Assembly (NCBI GenBank): GCA_015227615.1
Contig: JAALGZ010000020.1
Span: 620,001 to 684,000, forward strand
Length of the DNA stretch: 64,000 bases
Source: Labyrinthula sp. Ha
Taxonomy: Eukaryota; Sar; Bigyra; Labyrinthulida; Labyrinthulaceae
Direction: 5' to 3'
A program made the translations under genes and the position numbers. Shown in pieces: positions 37,455 to 45,663 of the stretch. The stretch's first letter is position 1. Each line of letters begins with the position of its first letter. Under the pieces are notes generated by a model that was not told the origin of the DNA, did not search any database, and saw nothing but the letters and a program-made list of their open reading frames with translations.

Positions 37455-38666
37455 TTACACGTTTGTTTGATCGGAGTCTAAGCTTTCATATTGTTTTAAG
37501 CAGGTTCTTGTTAATTTAATCTCACGATCTAGTTCCATGTCACAACTGTCTAAATCATCGTTGCTGCTTAAGCTGTCTTCTTGAACCTTAATTCCAGAGC
37601 GCGATTTCAATGCCGGTATAAGTTTAGAGCCTCCAGTTGGTGAGTCAGGAGGGGCAAGCTCATAGTTCTTTCGCTGGGGCCTGGGTGTGAGATCGAAGTT
37701 AACTGTTTTTCGTTTCCTGCTTGGGCATCCACACCTTGAACCCGATGCCCTCGAAAAATATCCAGAGGAATTACGTATGTGCTCTTTCCTCCTGCGCTTA
37801 TATCTAATCCTACCGATGAAGAAAAAACTAGCGAAAATTACGACGGACACAGCACAGAGGGTAATAAGTGACCCAATATAATGCGAGGTTACTAGGTCCT
37901 TAATTCTTCCACATAAATCAGAAACTTTCTTTTTGAAGTCAGACTCTTGATTATGCTCGTGATACTTTCCACCTATGGGCACACTGAACTGTACTTCTTC
38001 CTTTTTACTAATGCTGTTGGCTTCAGTTTTCTCCATGCAACTAAACCCGTAGCGATCCAACTCACAAAGAGTACAATTGCTCTCAAGAGAGTAACCATCC
38101 TTACAAGAAGAGCAAACTTTGTCGTCCAAGAAATGTGTTACCTTTCCAAGAACAAACTTAGGACACGGAACATGTACTTTGTGGGTTTCTGGACTAATCA
38201 AGAAAGAAAGAACTCGGGCAGTACAAAGTGAGAGTAGACCATTATTCCCGGACATCTGACTTATTGCACAACCAAGAGCATCATTGAACAATATATAAGA
38301 ATGTTCCAAAGTAGAAACTTGCTGTATGTAAAATGAGTCACCATTTTCTTCTTTTGAAACTGCAGATGCAAGAAATGTGGACCCAGTTTGTTTGTGTGCG
38401 ATATAATAAAACTCGTTCTCGGTGTGGGTTCTAACTCTGAATCTTCTTGAAGACAAATCACCTTCTAAGAAAACAGAAAGGACTTGGGTATAACCTGAAT
38501 ATTTTATAAGAGAATATTGACTTCCATTCGTATATATTGATGCCTTATTCAATCCGTCAAGGCTTAGTGCTCTAAAGTCGTACTTACCAGGGAGAAGTGC
38601 AGCATCTTCCTGGCTTGTGGTACAGAGAAACAGAAAAAATGCCCAGGATAGAGAAAATATATTCAT
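37455..38666 (-). CDS. Type I membrane protein with Cys-rich stalk
   Basis: 403 residues from the ATG at 38664-38666; the frame continues a few codons upstream only with a TTG. The first 18 residues are a classical signal peptide ending near TTSQEDA. The ectodomain (about 20-260) has a beta-rich first part and a Cys-rich segment at about 165-212 (CSSC and further cysteine pairs, in the style of furin-like or growth-factor-receptor stalks). One membrane helix lies at about 265-287 followed by a strongly basic stop-transfer run (RIRYKRRRKEH). The 115-residue cytoplasmic tail has SRKRKT and several Ser/Pro motifs that could be phosphorylated. No family is recognised. Position beside IFT46 does not prove a ciliary role. 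Confidence 0.85.
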   Translation of the reverse strand: MNIFSLSWAFFLFLCTTSQEDAALLPGKYDFRALSLDGLNKASIYTNGSQYSLIKYSGYTQVLSVFLEGDLSSRRFRVRTHTENEFYYIAHKQTGSTFLASAVSKEENGDSFYIQQVSTLEHSYILFNDALGCAISQMSGNNGLLSLCTARVLSFLISPETHKVHVPCPKFVLGKVTHFLDDKVCSSCKDGYSLESNCTLCELDRYGFSCMEKTEANSISKKEEVQFSVPIGGKYHEHNQESDFKKKVSDLCGRIKDLVTSHYIGSLITLCAVSVVIFASFFFIGRIRYKRRRKEHIRNSSGYFSRASGSRCGCPSRKRKTVNFDLTPRPQRKNYELAPPDSPTGGSKLIPALKSRSGIKVQEDSLSSNDDLDSCDMELDREIKLTRTCLKQYESLDSDQTNV

Positions 38667-38733
38667 GTGTGCGATATCTTTCAACTGTCAATGATAAGAA
38701 CTAACCGTCTAATTCCTTATTCATTTTTGATAC

Positions 38734-40281
38734 CTAGAATAATAATAGGAAACCATGATGTACAAGCTGTTCAAGACCTTCCTTGCATAGATCATTGAGA
38801 GTGTTTTTTAAGCCAACAATTTCACCTCTGAGCAGCTGCTCTTTAGTGTTGGATGCTGCAAGTAGTGTCTTTTCAGACGCACGCTGTTCTTCAAGATTCT
38901 TGAGAGAATCATTCATACATAATACCTGTGACTGAAGTCTTGAGACTTCATTTTGTGATTTTCTCAAATCAGCTTCTTGTTTAAAGTGCACCGCATTCAG
39001 TCTCTCATTCTCTACTTCAATGGTTTTGTATACACTAGAAAGGATCTCTTGTTGAGAAAGTAGGCTATCCAATTTAGTTGAATAATCTAGTTTACTCTGG
39101 ACAAGAACTTCAATTTGTTTCTTACTATATTCAACTTCATTTTTAAGCTGCAAATTAGATTCTTCAAGGCCCATAGCTTTTGCACTGAGTTTGTTCGCAT
39201 CTTTTGAAATATGTTCTAGTTGAGATTCCAGAGCCTCAATCTTCGCTATGTTCTTGAGCTTCAAGAACTTGAGCTCCTTGAGTTCTAATAACTTCGGATG
39301 CTTTTTCTCAGGTATATCTTCGAAACTCGGATTAAGGCTTTGCCCAGCTCTTGGAGTTGTATTGGTACAGTTATGGGATTGAGGCTTTGAAGATGTATAT
39401 ACCATATTCTCTTGGCATTCCTGTTGTAATTTTGCATACCTTTCTTTCACACTTTTCATGATTTTGTTCTGTTTGACAAGCTTCACCTTGCAGGATATAT
39501 ATTTTGTAATATAGTCTTCCATTTTATGATCATACTGCTCCTTAATTTTTTGTTTTTCTTTTTCAAACTCTTTTATTCTGGTGTTCTTTCTGCTAAGCTC
39601 ATTTAAAAGACTCTTCTTGGACTCATTTAATTCACATTTTTCTCTGTTTAGTTCTGCAATTTCTTCTTCGTGTTTTTTATCCAAAAGCGAAAACTCTTTG
39701 CCTAAGCTCTTAAAGAAGCTGTTTAAGTTAATGTTCTCCTTATTTTCACCAGCATCAATGCAAGAAGTTGTTTTATTTTGCCTAAGCGCCGAGCGAATGG
39801 TCTCAAAGTTTGGGTTTAGCACGGGCTCTTTCACCGCTACAATTGAGGACCTTAATTTCAAAATCTTAGGTTCTTTCCGCTTTCTTAATGAACTAGGTTT
39901 TATAAAACCCAAATCTTTTTGCTCTCGTTTTGGAAGGACTGACTGGGCATCTATTTTCTTTGTAGTATTTTTTTTCTTCTGCCTTTCTTTCATGTTACTA
40001 AACACCTTTGATTTAGCAAACTCATCTTCATTTTTATGAACAGTCAGAGGAATATCTGGTCTTATACTACTCTCAATACATCTCTGCTGCAGTGTATTAT
40101 GGCTCTTCTTTACTTGCTTAGGCTTACTCATTCTTGCACATACTTCTTTCTGATAAGATATTGCTTCTGAGCTTGTAATACATTGCTTAATAGAAATAGC
40201 TTTTCTCCAATTTATATTGGTACAATCTAGTTCTTGTGTCACCTTATATTCAGCTTTTTCCATGGACACTTGATTCTCCAT
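38734..40281 (-). CDS. Coiled-coil protein, C-terminus may be altered by a 20-nt intron
   Basis: 515 residues as read. The first 180 residues are basic and unstructured; residues about 185-510 are almost continuous heptad-like coiled coil rich in Glu, Lys, Leu and Ser. Such proteins act as cytoskeletal or centrosomal scaffolds, but no named family is recognised. Read straight through, the protein ends in an odd hydrophobic run (HHGFLLLF). The DNA there is a GT-AG segment of 20 nt (38734-38753); splicing it would change the end to HHGIKNE and move the stop to 38717-38719. That is a candidate only. The gene starts about 95 bp from the start of the C2 gene's stop, same strand. Confident that it codes. 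Confidence 0.85.
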   Translation of the reverse strand: MENQVSMEKAEYKVTQELDCTNINWRKAISIKQCITSSEAISYQKEVCARMSKPKQVKKSHNTLQQRCIESSIRPDIPLTVHKNEDEFAKSKVFSNMKERQKKKNTTKKIDAQSVLPKREQKDLGFIKPSSLRKRKEPKILKLRSSIVAVKEPVLNPNFETIRSALRQNKTTSCIDAGENKENINLNSFFKSLGKEFSLLDKKHEEEIAELNREKCELNESKKSLLNELSRKNTRIKEFEKEKQKIKEQYDHKMEDYITKYISCKVKLVKQNKIMKSVKERYAKLQQECQENMVYTSSKPQSHNCTNTTPRAGQSLNPSFEDIPEKKHPKLLELKELKFLKLKNIAKIEALESQLEHISKDANKLSAKAMGLEESNLQLKNEVEYSKKQIEVLVQSKLDYSTKLDSLLSQQEILSSVYKTIEVENERLNAVHFKQEADLRKSQNEVSRLQSQVLCMNDSLKNLEEQRASEKTLLAASNTKEQLLRGEIVGLKNTLNDLCKEGLEQLVHHGFLLLF

Positions 40282-40376
40282 TGTCTCACAATCAAGTCTT
40301 CAAACGTTAAACTAACGGATCCGAAAAGTTAATACTTATTTACAGTCTCAAAGCGTACTGCTACCTGAGAAAAAAA

Positions 40377-43300
40377 CTATTTAGCTGACTTTGATATTGC
40401 GCGCTTGAAGTTAGACCAAACCATTCCGTGTTTCGCCTTTGCATTCTTGACACTGTGCTTAAAGGCTTCACGTGAAGATTTCTGCCCCAGTAATTTCAAC
40501 TTTCCCCCTGTTGTCGCCCTGGCAAGGATTTTGTTTTTAACACTTTTGTGGGCAACCTGTGCTTGAGGTGAGGCCTCTACGGCAGTTCCACTCTGAGATT
40601 CAATGGATACAACATTTTTGCTGTCGTAAATTTCTTTCAGCTCCAAATCTGTCGGTACGAGATTAAGAAAATGTTTTAATTTCGTGACAACCACGCCTTT
40701 GGGTCGAAAGTGCTCAGTCAAAAGAAACAGAAAACCAAAAACCACAATTAAACGACTTGGAATCAAAAAGCTTACGATGATCCATAAAGAAAGAACTTGT
40801 GCAATAAACCTGGTTTTACGAGGATGGGTCCAATTAAACAAATTCTTCACTTTCTCACTTGTATCGTTGAAAGTTTGGAGTCGAGAGAGAAAAAACACCA
40901 GTTTACTTTGGAAAACCCGCTTCACCTTCATTATATCCCAAAAGTTGATTGCAGATGCTTTACGAATCTCCTCCTGATACTTGTATTTATCTAAAATGCC
41001 TTCCTTCGGAAGTTTAACGTCAATCGCAAGGTTGACAAGCAGATATGAACTCAGATTAAGTTGCTCGGAGATAGAGAAAGAAAGTTTGGCGGGATCGATG
41101 CTAATAGAAGGATGGCCTCTTTCAATAATGTCACCTATTCTAAGCAAGAGCTGACCTTTGTCCACATATTCTTCTAAGTAGGGTTCTTTTTCATTGTTTC
41201 CAGTCTCATTCTTCACTAGCATTTTCTTTGAGAACTTTAATACAATGGCATCATTATTAAATAACCATGAATGCTCAGTAAACAAGTCATCGTACTCCCT
41301 GACCTGTGGATTACCATCTAGAACATATCCTGTGGAAAAATCAGACTCGGTACAAATGTCATCTGCATTCTCTTTAAGCACCCCCAATCTTAAAAGCTTG
41401 TTCAAATAAAAAAAAACAGTGGTTTGCCCCACTTGGGTTGACGAGCCCTTCGAAAAAAAGATCGGGATGGAGAATTCAACAAGTCCACGCGCAAAGCTGT
41501 CCGTTCTTGCTTTGTTTCTAATTGAATCTAATACAAGAACTGAAGAAACAGAACAGAAGAAACTCGTATTATTCTCAACACTTTCCAAGATAAACTCAAA
41601 ACTCTCCAAATGCAACAAATCATCTAAAGTACAGTTTACGAAGGAAAACTTTCCCTTTTCTCCGATCTGCGTACTTTGTCTTCGTCTAAGGTTTTGAAGC
41701 AGTACAAGGTTAGAATCATACTTCCTTCCATTCTGTTTCCGTGACATAGAGAGATGAGTTACCCGAGGGGCAGTAAGATTCTTAAATTCATCTGAGTAAG
41801 ACATAGACTCCACAACCACCTTCAACTCAGTATAATTGATATGGTTTGTTCTATCGGGAAAAATAGTTATATTCTCACCAACTAAGTAAGACTTGGCAAA
41901 TCTTTCATTTTCTTCAATTGCATAAGCCAAAGTTTGTTTCTCTCTGATTACTCTTTCTGAATATTTGTAGAGCTCAATTTTCCAACCTTTTCTCTCTTCG
42001 ATGGTTCTCTCCGAAACGTTATTATAAAATTCCGTTACACAAAGAGAAACTTTCAGCTTTGTATCATCCTCCTTAAGTTCAAAGTTTTGCCTTTGAAGTT
42101 GTAACGAGTGCTGCTTTCTACTAGTAGTCCATATGTATACAAGGGAGCAAACAGGAAACAATAATAATTGTCGAGACCACAAAAAAGGATCCAAGCAAAT
42201 TAGAGAACCCATAATTAGCACTGCTAGAGTAGTTTGGAAATTATTCCATTGCATAATATACCTCAACCTTGAGACAGGGAACTGGACTGCCCAATCTAAT
42301 ATTTTTGCTGTCCTTCCAGCTTCATTCACGAAGGCTTTCATCAACGCAAGACCACTTTCACCCTTTTCATCGTCTTCTTCAACTTGTGTTGCTGCATGCT
42401 GAATTGCATCAAAAGTTGCTAACGAACCTGCAATACGCTCCTCAAAGTGGGCTTGAAACTCTAAGAAACCAAATAGTTCCCCCTTGGAGCCAGAGCTTTT
42501 TAGCTTCAGTCGTTTAGGATAATTTGGTTCCCCGGAAGGTGATTCAAACTCAATTACTTCGAAAGGAGACAAGACACCTTCTGCTAAAACCTCGCTCTCA
42601 TCTTCCACCAACTGATCGCTCGAGATCTCATCCAAGAGCTCCACCAATTTTAGTGTAAACATTGATCGCATGAAATATACAGGCAAACAAATGGATCCCC
42701 GATTAAACACACAGGAGTAGCGTTCTCCGTCAGCATCACAGATTATCAACATCCTGCGCATTCTCTTAATATCAAAAGACTCCTTTGCTTTAAGTATACT
42801 AGATGGCGACAAAGTGATATGTCCAAGAAGTGGAATTTGCTCTTGAGGCCGTATAAGATTTCTCTTTCTTACTAGAAGTGTTGCAAAAAGTCCTAACTCT
42901 TCATCGATATTCGAAAATAGTTTGATATTTTCAATATTCTCTTTCTCGCCTACTGAATTACTCAATCTTCCCCTTGCCAAGATTCGCTTAGTATTGCTAC
43001 AGCATAGGGCCAAGTTCAGTTCTTTAGGCATTTCCCCCACTGCATGGTCAAAGTCCAAAAGCACAGGAGCATTAATATCAGTACAACTGCTTTGCATCGA
43101 GAATATTCTTGACATAAACACCTTGGAAGATTCATTGTAAGAAACAGAGAGGTAAAACTTCTTATAATTTGTTCCTCTTAGTAGTGAAAGCTTCAAGAAA
43201 TTAAACGAGATAACAGTAGCGGCATTAAAGAATGTTCTGCGAACAGGTTTTATAAAAAAACTTAATTTTGCTTCCGGAGTAATCTTAGATATATCTGTTA

Positions 43301-45095
43301 CGCTCTGTAGCCCACTCTTAGATAGATTAGGCGTCATTGCCAGTACTTTGCCAAGAGTTTTCCCATCATCATCAATATACCCAACACTTTCAATAAGTTG
43401 ACTAATATCAACGACAAGAGTAGCAAGAAGTTCAGTTGCTTCTTTCTTCCCTCGGAACCTGGGGCCGAAACGAAACCGGTTCCTATTTTCTACAATTGGA
43501 ATAGATCTCTTAAGCTCAATAACTATGCTTTCCTCTGAAGAGAGTCCTTGTAGTGTTTGAACACTGGATTCGACAAATAGCTTACATTTATTGTGCGCAA
43601 AGAGAGGAAAGCCTACTGTTTCTGTGTTTAAAGGCAAAATTTTCTGCCTATTTCGCATCACACCACAACTTATAACTGCATAGTATTTTTGCTTCTCCAG
43701 CAAAATATTTGAACCTTTATTCTTACTACTTTTTTTCAGCAATTCAAGTAGATTTTTAACGCAAAGTAAGGATACGTTGATATTGTAGGTTATAGTTGGC
43801 ATTCCAGAAATGAAGCGCGGTATTCGTAAAGTTTCAGATGCTGTTCCTTTGGTACGTATCCTTATAAGTAGCTTAGGATAACTCTTTCCATTAATGGAAA
43901 CACTTCTAGGAGGAAGAAGAGTAAACCATGAAAGAATGTCAATTTTGTCCTCCACATTTTCAACCAGAGTGTAAAACGGAATAACAAGTTCACCCAGGAT
44001 AACTTCACTGCGTCGGATTCTCTTCAGTTTTTCTTCTTTTCTTGTAAGTACTACTCTCAGTTTCACATCATCCATAATAAGAGGCTGATAAAAACCTTCT
44101 CCAAAAGCAAAGTTTGAATTAAACAAAGGATTTTGGCTAAAATGATAAAATTTTGAATATACCACCTCATCTCGAAAAACAGCTTCAATATGAACTTTTT
44201 GGTACGTTTCTCTGATGCCTCGATAGTCCAGATCTTTTCCTCGAAGGATAGAAAAGTGAATCGAAGAAATGGTTTCATCCAATAACCGTTTCCCCTCGAA
44301 GGCTTTCTTGCTCTGCCACCTTCTAGCTTCATGTACCTTCATACACAATCTGTGCAACTTTGGCTGCTTCCTTAACCCAATAACTCTTGGAACCTTAGAA
44401 AACTGTGGATGTGCTTTCATATCAAAATTTATCCCCAAATGAAACTCTAGACCAAACCTCAGTGTACTTGAAATATATCTTTGACTATCATCCAGGTGAA
44501 GAAGAAATTTCTGGGGTTCTAGTTTAAAAAAATACCTCGGAGGTTCGCCCTTAAAAACAATTTCTTGCTCTTCATGTCCCTCCGACCAGGAAAGTGTATC
44601 TCCATCTCCTTTTTCTGAGTCAGAGACAGATAAAGATGAATTTGAGGCAGCTTCAGAAAAGTCATCTACTCCAGAAAAAGATGAGTGATTTTCTTCTGAA
44701 ACTATTGATGGACCATTCAAAGAGGAGCTCGAGTTTGCTTTCAGATGCCGAGTTCTATCAATAGGGATCTGTGTGCTTTTCTCAAGTAGTTCCCATAGAG
44801 GAAGTTGTAGAGTTCCAAGAATATCATGATGACCGACTATATCGTGATCCAAAACTGTGAAAGAAAGAGTATCCTCAGGAAGAAACCAACAGCTCATATT
44901 TTCTCGAAATGTGAGTGCTTCATTCCACTCCGGATTAAGCGTTTTACTTATTACTGAAGTTTTTTTCTGCAAGTTACTGAAGTTCACGATTACATAGGGA
45001 TCAGAAAGTCCATTTATATCACCAGCTAATAAATTATCAGCATCAAATATTTTTATTACAAGCTTTGACAATGTGTTGTTTTCTTTAATATCCAT
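40377..45095 (-). CDS. 1572-residue C2-domain membrane protein, MCTP-like
   Basis: A single exon of 4.7 kb. Residues 10-125 are a C2 domain with all five usual calcium ligands (Asp26, Asp32, Asp83, Asp85, Asp91). A Ser/acidic linker follows (about 125-190). A second, degenerate C2-like domain lies at about 280-400 and further beta-rich segments to 900 may be more C2 domains without calcium residues. A membrane hairpin lies at about 950-1005, and a second at about 1425-1470, where NWTHPRKT followed by two helices and EHFRP resembles the end of multiple-C2-and-transmembrane proteins (MCTPs). MCTPs and extended synaptotagmins tether the ER to other membranes and move lipid. Having a hairpin in the middle as well as near the end is unusual. 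The tail (1500-1572) is basic. Ferlin-like origin is a weaker alternative. Confidence 0.88.
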   Translation of the reverse strand: MDIKENNTLSKLVIKIFDADNLLAGDINGLSDPYVIVNFSNLQKKTSVISKTLNPEWNEALTFRENMSCWFLPEDTLSFTVLDHDIVGHHDILGTLQLPLWELLEKSTQIPIDRTRHLKANSSSSLNGPSIVSEENHSSFSGVDDFSEAASNSSLSVSDSEKGDGDTLSWSEGHEEQEIVFKGEPPRYFFKLEPQKFLLHLDDSQRYISSTLRFGLEFHLGINFDMKAHPQFSKVPRVIGLRKQPKLHRLCMKVHEARRWQSKKAFEGKRLLDETISSIHFSILRGKDLDYRGIRETYQKVHIEAVFRDEVVYSKFYHFSQNPLFNSNFAFGEGFYQPLIMDDVKLRVVLTRKEEKLKRIRRSEVILGELVIPFYTLVENVEDKIDILSWFTLLPPRSVSINGKSYPKLLIRIRTKGTASETLRIPRFISGMPTITYNINVSLLCVKNLLELLKKSSKNKGSNILLEKQKYYAVISCGVMRNRQKILPLNTETVGFPLFAHNKCKLFVESSVQTLQGLSSEESIVIELKRSIPIVENRNRFRFGPRFRGKKEATELLATLVVDISQLIESVGYIDDDGKTLGKVLAMTPNLSKSGLQSVTDISKITPEAKLSFFIKPVRRTFFNAATVISFNFLKLSLLRGTNYKKFYLSVSYNESSKVFMSRIFSMQSSCTDINAPVLLDFDHAVGEMPKELNLALCCSNTKRILARGRLSNSVGEKENIENIKLFSNIDEELGLFATLLVRKRNLIRPQEQIPLLGHITLSPSSILKAKESFDIKRMRRMLIICDADGERYSCVFNRGSICLPVYFMRSMFTLKLVELLDEISSDQLVEDESEVLAEGVLSPFEVIEFESPSGEPNYPKRLKLKSSGSKGELFGFLEFQAHFEERIAGSLATFDAIQHAATQVEEDDEKGESGLALMKAFVNEAGRTAKILDWAVQFPVSRLRYIMQWNNFQTTLAVLIMGSLICLDPFLWSRQLLLFPVCSLVYIWTTSRKQHSLQLQRQNFELKEDDTKLKVSLCVTEFYNNVSERTIEERKGWKIELYKYSERVIREKQTLAYAIEENERFAKSYLVGENITIFPDRTNHINYTELKVVVESMSYSDEFKNLTAPRVTHLSMSRKQNGRKYDSNLVLLQNLRRRQSTQIGEKGKFSFVNCTLDDLLHLESFEFILESVENNTSFFCSVSSVLVLDSIRNKARTDSFARGLVEFSIPIFFSKGSSTQVGQTTVFFYLNKLLRLGVLKENADDICTESDFSTGYVLDGNPQVREYDDLFTEHSWLFNNDAIVLKFSKKMLVKNETGNNEKEPYLEEYVDKGQLLLRIGDIIERGHPSISIDPAKLSFSISEQLNLSSYLLVNLAIDVKLPKEGILDKYKYQEEIRKASAINFWDIMKVKRVFQSKLVFFLSRLQTFNDTSEKVKNLFNWTHPRKTRFIAQVLSLWIIVSFLIPSRLIVVFGFLFLLTEHFRPKGVVVTKLKHFLNLVPTDLELKEIYDSKNVVSIESQSGTAVEASPQAQVAHKSVKNKILARATTGGKLKLLGQKSSREAFKHSVKNAKAKHGMVWSNFKRAISKSAK

Positions 45096-45120
45096 GTTTA
45101 TGAAACAAGGAAGTAAACAG

Positions 45121-45327
45121 TTATTCCTTTTCTACTTCTTGTGTGAAGGTTAATTTAATTCCAAAGGTATTTTCAAAGAAATCTTTAATTGGACTATATA
45201 ACACAACAAGCCAGAGTGCCAGGAACCAAACTGATGTAAGAGACACGAAAAAGTAACTGAGTAAGGCTGCTATGAAAAGATAGAGATAAACGTCCTGGCC
45301 AAATAGCTTTATGGGAGTTTTTGCCAT
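45121..45327 (-). CDS. 68-residue membrane protein
   Basis: ATG at 45325-45327 with an in-frame stop upstream. A hydrophobic hairpin (about residues 13-50) is followed by a charged tail ending in EVEKE. The gene is 25 bp upstream of the C2 gene on the same strand. The text has some look of a reticulon-like hairpin but is too short to name. It could be read on the same transcript as the C2 gene, or be a short upstream frame of it; the sequence does not show which. Confidence 0.5.
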   Translation of the reverse strand: MAKTPIKLFGQDVYLYLFIAALLSYFFVSLTSVWFLALWLVVLYSPIKDFFENTFGIKLTFTQEVEKE

Positions 45328-45396
45328 ATATTGGAGTGTTGCAAATCGTTATTTCCCAAAATGAGATATGCAGTTTTTTCAATACGGTGTAGAAAA

Positions 45397-45663
45397 TTAG
45401 GTTATTGAAATCTTTGAAAGAATGGAGCGTAAAAATTGATGAAGTGGTTTATAAATAAAGATATAACTCTCAATATCGGGAAAGAGACTTCTTCCTTTAG
45501 GAATAATAAGTTTACCCCCCTTATAGTGCTGTAAAGTACACACCAAAGCTCTATTCTTTTGGTGGTACTGTTCAAGGGCCGTCTCGACACAAGAGTATTT
45601 ATTGTTAAGTTCGAGCCAGTGTGTCGCACATGGAAGCACTACATACCATGTAAATGCTAACAC
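45397..45663 (-). pseudogene. Protein-like frame without an ATG
   Basis: An 88-codon frame with plausible protein text (Cys, Trp and His present, no low-complexity bias) but no ATG, only a stop a few codons before. A second frame, running upstream from about 45620 to 45780, also reads as protein-like. They could be exons of a gene I cannot assemble, or a decayed gene. No family is recognised. Confidence 0.25.

Noticed and set aside
37430-37460. TAACCCTAA-like word suggesting a telomere repeat
   Set aside because: A single copy at a gene end, not an array.
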